Assembly (NCBI GenBank): GCA_029593465.1
Contig: JAKTNK010000002.1
Span: 1-64,000 of the forward strand
DNA length: 64,000 bases
Origin: Streptococcus suis
Lineage (GTDB): Bacteria; Bacillota; Bacilli; Lactobacillales; Streptococcaceae
Reading direction: 5' to 3'
Part shown: piece after piece, positions 36,598 through 44,470 of the stretch
Position numbering within the stretch: the stretch's first letter is position 1
Layout: each line of letters starts with the position of its first letter
The notes under the pieces: generated by a model
The model's database searches: none
The model's input: the letters and a program-made list of their open reading frames with translations, nothing else
Told to the model about the DNA's origin: nothing
Made by a program: the position numbers and the translations under genes

Positions 36598-36647
36598 TGA
36601 AATACCTCCGATTTAATCTTACCACAGCTCTGCAAAAAGATGAATTA

Positions 36648-36751
36648 TTGTTCAAAAATAGGGAGCATAAAATGAACTTTTTTCTAGTTTTTGTTCATAT
36701 ATTGATTTTTACTGCAAAAATCATTACTATAAAATTATGAAAGCGATAACA
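36648..36751. promoter_or_regulatory. fucK/regulator intergenic control region with cre site
   Basis: TGAAAGCGATAACA at 36738-36751 matches the cre consensus TGWNANCGNTNWCA at every position. Further left are TTGTTCA (36648-36654), TGAAC (36673-36677) and TTGTTCA (36691-36697); TGAAC and GTTCA form an inverted repeat with a 15-nt spacer, a plausible DeoR operator. A -10 like TATAAA stands at 36728-36733, so CcpA would bind just downstream of the start. Confidence 0.72.
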
Positions 36752-36767
36752 AAAAGGAAGTGATCTT

Positions 36768-38180
36768 ATGAAGGCAGTACTAGCCATTGATTTGGGAGCA
36801 ACTTCTGGTAGAGCTGTCTTGGGCTTCATCAAAGCCAATAAGCTTATCATTAGAGAAATTAAACGGTTTTCCAATACCCCGATTAAAGTAAAAGGGTTAT
36901 TGTGTTGGGATGTTGAAGTGCTGTTTTCCCATATCTTGGACAGTATCAAAACAGCTAAGGAAGCTGCCGAAATCGTTTCTGTTGGAATTGATACTTGGGG
37001 CGTTGACTTCGCTTTGTTAGATGAACAAGGGAAGTTATTATCTCTACCTGTTCATTATCGAGACGAACGTACAAGAGGAATTTTGACACAAGTGGCTGAA
37101 TTTGCATCGCTGTCTGATTTGTATAGCAAGACTGGCAATCAACTGATGGAAATCAATACCCTTTTTCAGTTGATGAAGACAAAGTCTGAGTTACCAGATA
37201 AGTATTTTAAGGCAGATCAGCTGTTGCTGATGCCAGATTATTTTAATTACTTGCTAACAGGTAAGGCTGTTGTTGAAAAGAGTATTGCATCAACGACGCA
37301 GATGCTCAATCCACTAACTCAGGATTGGAATCAAGAGGTGCTCTCTTTATTTGAGATAACAGATGTCATGTTACCTAATATTGTCAAGGAAGGACATCGG
37401 TTAGGAAAGATAAAAGCGAAATATCAGCTAGGGAGTATCGAGGTTATCAATGTATGTGAGCACGATACGGCTAGCGCGATAGCCAGCATTCCCAAAGTTA
37501 AAGACCCAGTGCTTTATATCTCTTCGGGGACCTGGTCCTTAATTGGAACAGAGTTGAAACATCCCATTCTCACCAAGGAGGCATTTGAAGGTCAATTTAC
37601 AAATGAAATAGGGCATGATAGCTCTGTCACTTTTTTAAAGAATTGCACTGGTTTATGGATTGTTGAGGAGCTAAGAAGAGCGTTTCAACGACAAGATCAA
37701 ACTTTTGAGTTTGCAGATATTACTACTATGGTAGAAGCTGTTAGCACAACAGTTCCAATCATTGATACGGAAAGTCCAGAATTTTCCCAACCTGGTGATA
37801 TGATTCATAAAATCCAAGCATTTTGTCGGCAGACTCAGCAAAACGTTCCTCAAACTCCAGGCGAATTATTTACCTGCGCTTACCATAGTTTGGCGTCTCA
37901 ATACAAGTTAGTGATTGAGCAACTTGAATCATTGACTCATGAGACCTATGAAGAAATCTATTTTATGGGTGGTGGTTCAAAATCAGCCTACTTCACGCAA
38001 TTAGTGGCTAATATGACTAATAAGCCTTGTATCACTGGTCTTTCAGAAGCGACTGCAATAGGCAATATCATCGTGCAGTTAATCGCGCAGGGAGACCTTA
38101 AAGATATGGTAGCCGCTAAAGCATTAGTACAAAACTCATTTGAATTTCAGATTTATAGCCCCAAAAAGGAAGGAACTTAG
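36768..38180 (+). CDS. fucK: L-fuculokinase (FGGY, RhaB-like)
   Basis: The 470-residue FGGY kinase phosphorylates L-fuculose to L-fuculose-1-phosphate. The N-terminal phosphate loop AIDLGATSGRAVLG, the sugar-contact GIDTWGVDFALLDEQG, LYISSGTWSLIGTEL and the C-terminal MGGGSKSAYFTQLVANM are typical of the rhamnulokinase-like branch that streptococci use for fucose. Fucose rather than rhamnose is indicated by the downstream fucI. It is the first gene of the operon with AAGGAAG before the ATG, and fucI starts two bases after its stop. Confidence 0.88.
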   Translation: MKAVLAIDLGATSGRAVLGFIKANKLIIREIKRFSNTPIKVKGLLCWDVEVLFSHILDSIKTAKEAAEIVSVGIDTWGVDFALLDEQGKLLSLPVHYRDERTRGILTQVAEFASLSDLYSKTGNQLMEINTLFQLMKTKSELPDKYFKADQLLLMPDYFNYLLTGKAVVEKSIASTTQMLNPLTQDWNQEVLSLFEITDVMLPNIVKEGHRLGKIKAKYQLGSIEVINVCEHDTASAIASIPKVKDPVLYISSGTWSLIGTELKHPILTKEAFEGQFTNEIGHDSSVTFLKNCTGLWIVEELRRAFQRQDQTFEFADITTMVEAVSTTVPIIDTESPEFSQPGDMIHKIQAFCRQTQQNVPQTPGELFTCAYHSLASQYKLVIEQLESLTHETYEEIYFMGGGSKSAYFTQLVANMTNKPCITGLSEATAIGNIIVQLIAQGDLKDMVAAKALVQNSFEFQIYSPKKEGT

Positions 38181-38181
38181 A

Positions 38182-39969
38182 ATGACAACATATCCTAAAA
38201 TTGGTATTAGACCAACCATTGATGGCAGACAAGGAGGTGTGCGAGAATCACTTGAAGACAAGACGATGGCAATGGCCTATGCTGCAAAAGCCTTAATTGA
38301 GTCTCAGCTAAAGTATGCTGATGGGACTCCTGTGCAATGTGTCGTTGCGAGTCGAACGATTGGCGGTAGAGGTGATGCGGGGATTGTTGCAGATGAATTT
38401 ATCAAGCACAATATCGTAGCCACGCTATCAGTAACTCCTAGCTGGTGCTATGGGACAGAGACGATGGATTTAGACCCTCATACGATAAAAGCGATTTGGG
38501 GATTTAATGGTACGGAGCGACCAGGGGCGGTCTATTTAGCGGCAGCAACGAGTGGCTATATTCAAAAAGGGATTCCAGTCTTTAAGATATATGGGCATGA
38601 TGTTCAAGATCTTGACGATAATTCGATTCCTGCTGATGTTGCTAGAAAGATTCTGCTGTTTGCTAGGGCAGCTGTAGCAGTTGGGCAAATGAAAGGGAAA
38701 TCGTATGTCAATTTAGGCTCTTCATCGATGGGGATTGCTGGTTCGCAAGTGACGACAAGCTTTTTTGAAGAGTATCTTGGCATGATGGTTGAGTTTGTGG
38801 ATATGACAGAAATTTTGCGACGCATGAAACTCGGTATCTATGACCATTCAGAGTATGAGAGAGCCCTACAATGGATAAAAGCAAACTGCAAGGAAGGCAT
38901 TGATATTAATGAGGGTAAGACATTCCCAGAGGTTATTACACGGTCTAAGGTTATCCCGCCAGAGCAAGATTGGGAATTCATTGCCAAGCAAGCGATTATT
39001 ATTAAAGATATTTTATTTGGCAATCCGAGGTTGAATGCTATTGGGTGGAAAGAAGAAGCCAGAGGCAGAAATGCTATTTCGGGTGGCTTTCAAGGGCAAA
39101 GACAGTGGACGGACTGGTTGCCAAATGGTGATTTTACAGAGGCGATTTTAGCCTCCACCTTTGACTGGAATGGTCGAAAAGCGCCGACAGCTTTTGCGAC
39201 TGAAAATGATACCTTAAACGCTGTAGCCATGCTTTTTGGTACCTTGTTGACCAATAAAGCCCCCATCTTTTCAGATGTTAGGACTTACTGGAGTCCAGAG
39301 TCTGTTGAGCGGATTACAGGGAAAAGATTGGAAGGGAAAGCTAAAGATGGGCTTTTACACCTCATCAATTCGGGCGCCTCAGCTTTGGATGGAACCGCTG
39401 CTGCTAAGGATAGCGAGGGCAAGCCAACCATGAAAGAATTTTGGAATATGACAGATAGTGATATTTCCGCTTGTCTTGCCAAAACCGATTGGTGTCGTGC
39501 TAACTATGAGTACTTTCGAGGAGGCGGCTTCTCGTCCCATTTTAAAACAGAAGGCGAGCTACCGGTGACGCTGATGAGAGTTAATCTGGTGAATGGTATC
39601 GGACCAACGCTGCAAATTGCTGAGGGTTATACCTGTGTGCTTGATGATGATATCCATACCATTTTAGATGAACGTACTGATAAAACGTGGCCAACAACTT
39701 GGTTTGCCCCTAATTTGGGAGAAGCGGGTTTTGAATCGGTTTACGATGTGATGAATCATTGGGGGTCAAATCATGGCGCCTTTGTCCATGGTCATATTGG
39801 AGCAGAGGCGATTACCTTAGCCAGTATGTTAAGAATTCCTGTGTCCTTACATAATGTGTCATCGGAACGTTTATTTAGACCAAGTAATTTTGATGGTGTA
39901 GGAACCAAGGATTTGGAAGCTAGTGATTATCGGATGTGCCAATTATTGGGACCGCTTTATAGTAGATAG
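38182..39969 (+). CDS. fucI: L-fucose isomerase
   Basis: The 595-residue protein converts L-fucose to L-fuculose and depends on a divalent metal. It starts MTTYPKIGIRPTIDGRQGG and holds SRTIGGRGDAGIVADEF, PGAVYLAAATSGY, and the metal and substrate segment NHWGSNHGAFVHGHIGAEA near the C-terminus, all close to the E. coli FucI pattern of similar length (591). The ATG at 38182 follows AAGGAAGGA inside the end of fucK. fucA follows after 17 nt. Confidence 0.96.
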   Translation: MTTYPKIGIRPTIDGRQGGVRESLEDKTMAMAYAAKALIESQLKYADGTPVQCVVASRTIGGRGDAGIVADEFIKHNIVATLSVTPSWCYGTETMDLDPHTIKAIWGFNGTERPGAVYLAAATSGYIQKGIPVFKIYGHDVQDLDDNSIPADVARKILLFARAAVAVGQMKGKSYVNLGSSSMGIAGSQVTTSFFEEYLGMMVEFVDMTEILRRMKLGIYDHSEYERALQWIKANCKEGIDINEGKTFPEVITRSKVIPPEQDWEFIAKQAIIIKDILFGNPRLNAIGWKEEARGRNAISGGFQGQRQWTDWLPNGDFTEAILASTFDWNGRKAPTAFATENDTLNAVAMLFGTLLTNKAPIFSDVRTYWSPESVERITGKRLEGKAKDGLLHLINSGASALDGTAAAKDSEGKPTMKEFWNMTDSDISACLAKTDWCRANYEYFRGGGFSSHFKTEGELPVTLMRVNLVNGIGPTLQIAEGYTCVLDDDIHTILDERTDKTWPTTWFAPNLGEAGFESVYDVMNHWGSNHGAFVHGHIGAEAITLASMLRIPVSLHNVSSERLFRPSNFDGVGTKDLEASDYRMCQLLGPLYSR

Positions 39970-39986
39970 TCGAGGAGGAAAATAAA

Positions 39987-40628
39987 ATGTTAATGCAGGC
40001 TGAACGCAAGGCTATCATCGCTTATGGCAAAAAACTGGTGGAGGATGGTCACACTAGAGGGACTAGTGGCAACATCAGTGTCTTTGATAGAGAACAGAAG
40101 CTGATGGCAATCACGCCATCGGGAATAGATTTTTTTGAACTAAGTGATGAGGATATTGTTATTTTAGATATGGATGGTCAGGTGGTCGAAGGGAGTAGAA
40201 AACCATCTAGTGAATGGTATATGCATCTGATTCAATACCAGAACCGAGATGATATCAATGCGGTTATCCATGGTCACACGATTTACGGAACAGTCCTTAG
40301 CTGTTTGAGAGAGACTTTACCCGCTTCGCATTACATGATTGCGGTGGCAGGTAGGGATGTCAGGGTAGCCGAGTATGCTACCTTTGGAACCGAAGCCTTA
40401 GCACAGAATGCCTTAAAAGGCATGGCAAATCGAAAGGCGGTTTTCTTGGCAAATCATGGTATTTTAGCGGGAGAAAGTGACTTGGCAAAAGCCTATAGTG
40501 TTGTTGAAGAGGTTGAATACTGTGCAAAACTTTACTGTATTGCCAGAAGCATTGGTGAACCAGTGATTTTATCTGACGAGGAGATGACGCTCATGGCAGA
40601 AAAATTTAAAACCTACGGACAGCAATAA
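39987..40628 (+). CDS. fucA: L-fuculose-1-phosphate aldolase
   Basis: The class II aldolase cleaves L-fuculose-1-phosphate into dihydroxyacetone phosphate and L-lactaldehyde. The 213-residue protein has the catalytic glutamate in RKPSSEWYMH (Glu76), zinc ligands His95 and His97 in VIHGHTIYG and a later His in FLANHGIL. GTSGNISVFD forms the phosphate pocket. An ATG two codons further on (MQAERK) is an alternative start; GGAGG supports the first. It lies between fucI and the fucosidase. No lactaldehyde-reducing gene is present in the locus. Confidence 0.95.
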   Translation: MLMQAERKAIIAYGKKLVEDGHTRGTSGNISVFDREQKLMAITPSGIDFFELSDEDIVILDMDGQVVEGSRKPSSEWYMHLIQYQNRDDINAVIHGHTIYGTVLSCLRETLPASHYMIAVAGRDVRVAEYATFGTEALAQNALKGMANRKAVFLANHGILAGESDLAKAYSVVEEVEYCAKLYCIARSIGEPVILSDEEMTLMAEKFKTYGQQ

Positions 40629-40646
40629 GGGGAAATGGAGACAGTT

Positions 40647-41951
40647 ATGGATTCTACATCACTCGAAGTATTTTTAGGAAATCGTTTTGGGATATTCGTT
40701 CATTTTGGACTATACTCAGTGGCTGCGAGACACGAATGGGTTCAAACATTGGAAGAAATTGATTCGGAAACGTATCAGTTGTATTTTGAAAACTTTAATC
40801 CTGATTTGCTAAATCCTAAAGAATGGGCAGCGAAGCTCAAGTCTTATGGTTGTAAATATGTGATTTTAACCACAAAGCATCATGAAGGCTTTTGTTTATG
40901 GGACACTCAGTACACAGATTTTAAAATAACCAATACGAGCTATGGTAAAGATTTGATTCGTGAATTGGTTGATGAACTCAGAAAAGTAGGGATTCGTATT
41001 GGTTTTTACTACTCTCTGATTGACTGGCATCACCCTGATTTCACCATTGATGGTTATCACCCACTACGAAATCGATTAGAAGCTTATCACGAAAACAGAG
41101 ACATGTCCAAATACCGCCAATACATGAAAGATCAATTGACAGAATTGTTGACTGCTTACGGAGAAATTGATTATTTGTTTTTTGATTTTTCGTATGAGAG
41201 TAGGGTGTGGAAACATTCCATAGGGAAAGGCTCGATAGATTGGGGGAGCGAGGCGTTAGAGGCATTGATTTTAGAGCTTCAACCTCAAATTCTTATCAAT
41301 GATCGGTTAGGATTGGGCAGAGGAATTCAAACGCCAGAGCAATTTTCAAAAAGTGATACCAGTGATATTCCTTGGGAAACCGTCCAGACCTTGAACAATA
41401 GTTGGGGTTATGATAGAGATAATGCTAATTTCAAGGACTCCACCATGGTTATTAAACAATTGGTGGATACGGTGTCTAAAAATGGTAATTTTGTGATGAA
41501 TATCGGTCCCACAGGAAGAGGAACTTTTGATGATGTGAGTCATAGCATTCTGACGGATGTTGGGAAATGGTTAACAGTCAATGGCATCTCCATTTACAAT
41601 GCTAAGGCTAGTGGCTTTACGCCGCCAAAGGATTGCCGGTACACCCAAAAAGGCAATAAACTCTATTTACACTTGTTTAGCTGGCCGTATAGGACCATTT
41701 TATTACCAGAGTTGGGTGGAAAAGTGCGTTTTGCAAGATTATTATCTGACGGTTCAGAGGTAAGATTTGTGGAACGAAGTCAAATCTCAGGGGACAGAAA
41801 AAGCACAGACAATTTGTACAAAGAAGTCACCGAGGTTCATCTTAAAGAGGCTATTTCACCGGAGACATTGGTATTAAATTTACCCATCAAACAACCTGAT
41901 AAACAGGTTACGGTTATCGAATTGACCTTAAAGGAGGAAGGGAATGGATAA
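40647..41951 (+). CDS. Intracellular alpha-L-fucosidase (GH29)
   Basis: The 434-residue glycoside hydrolase family 29 enzyme starts near the barrel (NRFGIFVHFGLYSVAARHEW), with AKLKSYGCKYVILTTKHHEGF and the catalytic nucleophile Asp180 in DYLFFDFSYES. NGNFVMNIGPTGRGTF is also typical. No signal peptide, anchor or extra carbohydrate-binding module is present, so it acts in the cytosol. GGAG six bases before the ATG at 40647 favours this start over 40635. It overlaps the PTS IIB gene by 8 nt, which ties it to PTS import: it probably releases fucose from an imported fucosylated sugar (inference). Confidence 0.9.
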   Translation: MDSTSLEVFLGNRFGIFVHFGLYSVAARHEWVQTLEEIDSETYQLYFENFNPDLLNPKEWAAKLKSYGCKYVILTTKHHEGFCLWDTQYTDFKITNTSYGKDLIRELVDELRKVGIRIGFYYSLIDWHHPDFTIDGYHPLRNRLEAYHENRDMSKYRQYMKDQLTELLTAYGEIDYLFFDFSYESRVWKHSIGKGSIDWGSEALEALILELQPQILINDRLGLGRGIQTPEQFSKSDTSDIPWETVQTLNNSWGYDRDNANFKDSTMVIKQLVDTVSKNGNFVMNIGPTGRGTFDDVSHSILTDVGKWLTVNGISIYNAKASGFTPPKDCRYTQKGNKLYLHLFSWPYRTILLPELGGKVRFARLLSDGSEVRFVERSQISGDRKSTDNLYKEVTEVHLKEAISPETLVLNLPIKQPDKQVTVIELTLKEEGNG

Positions 41952-42432
41952 ATTAGGGATTATACACGTAAGATTGGATGAGCGACTTATCCATGGGCAA
42001 GTTGCCACCATGTGGTTAGGGAATCTAGGAATCACAAGAGTGATGATTGTTGACGATGGTGTTGTCAAGGATGAGTTAGCTAAAGCCTCCTTAAAGACGG
42101 CCGTTCCAGGTGGTTTAAGGTTGAGTATTTTAAAAACAGAGACTGCTGCAGCGCGTCTTCTAGAAGGGATTTATCAGGATCAAAGGGTCATGATTATCTG
42201 CAAACAGATTGACACGATTTTTCGTTTAATTGAACTGGGTGTTCCGATTGATGCGTTTAATTTGGGAAATACCAGTAAAAGAGAGGGGACCATTAAGGTG
42301 ACCAAATCAGTCTTTTTAACGAATGAGGCTATTGAAACCATTAAGCAGCTGGAGAAAAGCGGGGTAATAGTAACCTCACAAATGGTTCCAATGGAAGATA
42401 AACTACCGTTTTCAACATTTTTTAATGATTAA
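41944..42432 (+). CDS. PTS mannose-family IIB subunit (fucose locus)
   Basis: The 162-residue cytosolic protein carries the mannose/sorbose-class IIB signature HVRLDERLIHGQVATMW with the phosphorylated His17. It takes phosphate from a IIA and gives it to the sugar during passage through IIC-IID. The start follows AAAGGAGGAAGG and overlaps the fucosidase. No IIA domain is fused to it or encoded nearby, unlike ManL in the same window. Confidence 0.93.
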   Translation: MDKLGIIHVRLDERLIHGQVATMWLGNLGITRVMIVDDGVVKDELAKASLKTAVPGGLRLSILKTETAAARLLEGIYQDQRVMIICKQIDTIFRLIELGVPIDAFNLGNTSKREGTIKVTKSVFLTNEAIETIKQLEKSGVIVTSQMVPMEDKLPFSTFFND

Positions 42433-42446
42433 AAGAGGGTGACGTC

Positions 42447-43250
42447 ATGCAAATAGAATTGTGGCAAATTATTTTATTATCGTTATTGGGCTTCTATGGT
42501 ATTGTCGAAAACTTAGGGATAAGCGTCTTGGCAAACCAGGCCTTAATCATGGGAACACTGACTGGCTTGATCATGGGAGATGTTAAGACTGGTCTGGCAG
42601 TTGGTGCCACCTTACAATTGATGGGATTAGGTGTACAAGCATACGGCGGAGCCAGTGTTCCAGATTACATGACGGCTTCAATCGTCGGTACAGCCTTTGC
42701 GATTAGCAGTGGTAAGGGAGCAGAGTTTGGCATTGGACTGGCTATTCCCGTAGCCTTATTGATGATTCAATTGGATATCTTAGCTCGATTTGGTAATGTT
42801 TTTTTACAAAAAAAGATATCTTCATCTGTTGATACATTGAATTTTAAACGGTTACAGCGTTTCCATTTGCTGGGAATCTTTACTTGGGGGCTTTCCAGAG
42901 GTTTACCGATTTTCATTGTTTTCATATTTGGTGAGCAACTTGTTGCCTTTATCTCAAAGATTATTCCAAGTTGGTTGACAGAAGGACTTTCTGTAGCGGG
43001 AGGAATGCTGCCAGCTGTTGGTATCGCTATTTTGTTGAGATATCTCCCTGCAAAACAGTTTTTAGGCTATCTTATTATTGGCTTTATTGGCGTAGCCTAT
43101 TTAAAAATTCCCATGTTTGGGATAGCCCTCCTAGGGTTGGCTTTGGCTATTTTACAATTTAACAATGTGATGAATATGAACAATCGCAGCATTGTTCAAA
43201 CACCTGCGGTAACTATTGGAGGACTTTCAGAAGATGAATACGAAGATTAG
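42447..43250 (+). CDS. PTS mannose-family IIC subunit (fucose locus)
   Basis: The 267-residue membrane protein belongs to the mannose/sorbose-class IIC (AgaC/AgaW-like) group: LGISVLANQALIMGTLTGLIMGDVKTGLAVGATLQ is the family signature near residue 25-60. With IID it forms the sugar channel. It sits 14 nt after IIB, and the IID gene starts inside its last codons (17-nt overlap). It is clearly different in sequence from ManM in the same window, pointing to a different sugar. Confidence 0.92.
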   Translation: MQIELWQIILLSLLGFYGIVENLGISVLANQALIMGTLTGLIMGDVKTGLAVGATLQLMGLGVQAYGGASVPDYMTASIVGTAFAISSGKGAEFGIGLAIPVALLMIQLDILARFGNVFLQKKISSSVDTLNFKRLQRFHLLGIFTWGLSRGLPIFIVFIFGEQLVAFISKIIPSWLTEGLSVAGGMLPAVGIAILLRYLPAKQFLGYLIIGFIGVAYLKIPMFGIALLGLALAILQFNNVMNMNNRSIVQTPAVTIGGLSEDEYED

Positions 43251-44025
43251 TGACAAAGATATCAAACAAGTTAGCGTTCGTTGGCTATATGGTAGTCAAT
43301 TATCTTGGAATTATGAGCGCATGATGGGCGGTGGCTACATCTATGCCATGCTTCCGATTCTAAAAAAATTATATCAAGACCAAGAGACGCTTAAAAACGT
43401 GTCAACGATGGAAAGCCAATTTTTTAACACGACTCCACATATGGGGGGCTTTATCCTAGGCATGGATATCGCTGCTCAAGAGGTTGAAGGCGAAAAATCG
43501 TTTGAAACAGTGGCAGGATTAAAAACAGGTCTAATGGGCTCCTTTGCAGGCGTTGGAGATACCATTTTTGGGGTACTTTTTCCGACAGTATTTGGTTCGG
43601 TTGCGTCATACTTGGCTTTGGAAGGCAATGCTATTGGCGTTATCATCTGGCTTTTGGTGAATCTAGCCATTCTGATTTTTAGGTATTTTTCTGTTGGTAT
43701 TGGCTACACGCAAGGAGTTAAGTTGGTTACCAGTTTATCAGATCGCCTGAATGCATTGACCAATTCAGCGACTTTGCTGGGAGTTACTGTTATTGGAGCC
43801 ATGATTCCATCGGTGGTTAAAGCTCCTATCAATTTTAAATTTGTCAGTGGTGATGTCAAATTAAATGTTCAGGATGTCCTTGATCAAATCATGCCGATGG
43901 TCATTCCTGTCATACTTGTTGGAGTGGTTTATTGGTTATTAGGTAAAAGTTGGTTCAACTCCACTAGAGCTATTTTACTCATCATTGTTCTAGGGATAGT
44001 ATTACATTATTTTGGAATCATGTAA
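43234..44025 (+). CDS. PTS mannose-family IID subunit (fucose locus)
   Basis: The 263-residue membrane protein shows the IID signature VSVRWLYGSQLSWNYERMMGGGYIYAMLPILKKLY and the GLMGSFAGVGDTIFGVLFPTVFGS loop. The start at 43234 is preceded by GGAGGACTTTCAGAAG, within the IIC gene. It is the last gene of the fucose operon; a 15-bp terminator stem follows. Its relation to ManN is distant (mainly signature residues shared). Confidence 0.92.
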   Translation: MNTKISDKDIKQVSVRWLYGSQLSWNYERMMGGGYIYAMLPILKKLYQDQETLKNVSTMESQFFNTTPHMGGFILGMDIAAQEVEGEKSFETVAGLKTGLMGSFAGVGDTIFGVLFPTVFGSVASYLALEGNAIGVIIWLLVNLAILIFRYFSVGIGYTQGVKLVTSLSDRLNALTNSATLLGVTVIGAMIPSVVKAPINFKFVSGDVKLNVQDVLDQIMPMVIPVILVGVVYWLLGKSWFNSTRAILLIIVLGIVLHYFGIM

Positions 44026-44063
44026 TGCCAATCATTGGATGTCAATGATTCAAGGTCATCATT

Positions 44064-44099
44064 AAAAACAGTTAGGACTACTTTGTCTTAACTGTTTTT
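44064..44099 (+). terminator. Fucose operon terminator
   Basis: AAAAACAGTTAGGAC pairs with GTCTTAACTGTTTTT (15 bp, one G-U) over a 6-nt loop and ends in a T-run. A smaller 8-bp hairpin (44030-44050) precedes it. Confidence 0.9.
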
Positions 44100-44182
44100 A
44101 TACGGATTCGTGTGTGTTTTAAAGTGGTCTCATGTTTAGCTTAGGAGGAAAATGTTTAGGATTTCTTATCTTGATGGCTGTA

Positions 44183-44233
44183 TCTTACGGTATCCTCTAA
44201 CGCTTTTATTGGTTTAATCTGTCTAGTCGGTCA
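44183..44233 (+). repeat. 51-bp direct repeat, right copy
   Basis: This copy is identical to 35687-35737 except for one C to T change. It lies in the gene-free stretch 44100-44334 before the helicase leader; nothing else is recognisable there apart from a possible extended -10 (TGTTACACT near 44295). Confidence 0.9.
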
Positions 44234-44334
44234 ACAAGTGAAAACGTGTTTATAGGGTTTATGGATATAATTGCTATCAATTTAGTGATAATTGTGTTAC
44301 ACTAATTTGGTTGTCATAATTACTAGCAGATCTG

Positions 44335-44374
44335 TTGGCTAAGCGTGTTATAAACGCTTAAATAGCCAAATTTT
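44335..44374 (+). promoter_or_regulatory. Terminator-like hairpin in the cshA leader
   Basis: TTGGCTAAGCG pairs with CGCT…TAGCCAA (11 bp with a small bulge) and is followed by ATTTTTAT, so it could attenuate the helicase transcript. A second small hairpin (TGGCT/AGCCA) follows near 44396-44412. Long structured leaders are common for cold-induced helicases. Confidence 0.5.
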
Positions 44375-44470
44375 TATCTCTATAAGGATTTGAACTGGCT
44401 TTTAGTGAGCCAATTATCTGCACCAGCTTAATAGAGTGGCTTCGCACCACTTTTAGAAAAGAGAATTGAT

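Noticed and set aside
36768-38180. fucK as a true rhamnulokinase gene
   Set aside because: The kinase is RhaB-like, but fucI and the GH29 fucosidase in the same operon point to fucose; no rhamnose isomerase or rhamnulose aldolase gene is present.
44183-44233. The 51-bp repeats as a CRISPR or tRNA-derived att site
   Set aside because: Only two copies 8.5 kb apart with no spacer array, and no tRNA fold or tRNA gene end is recognisable.
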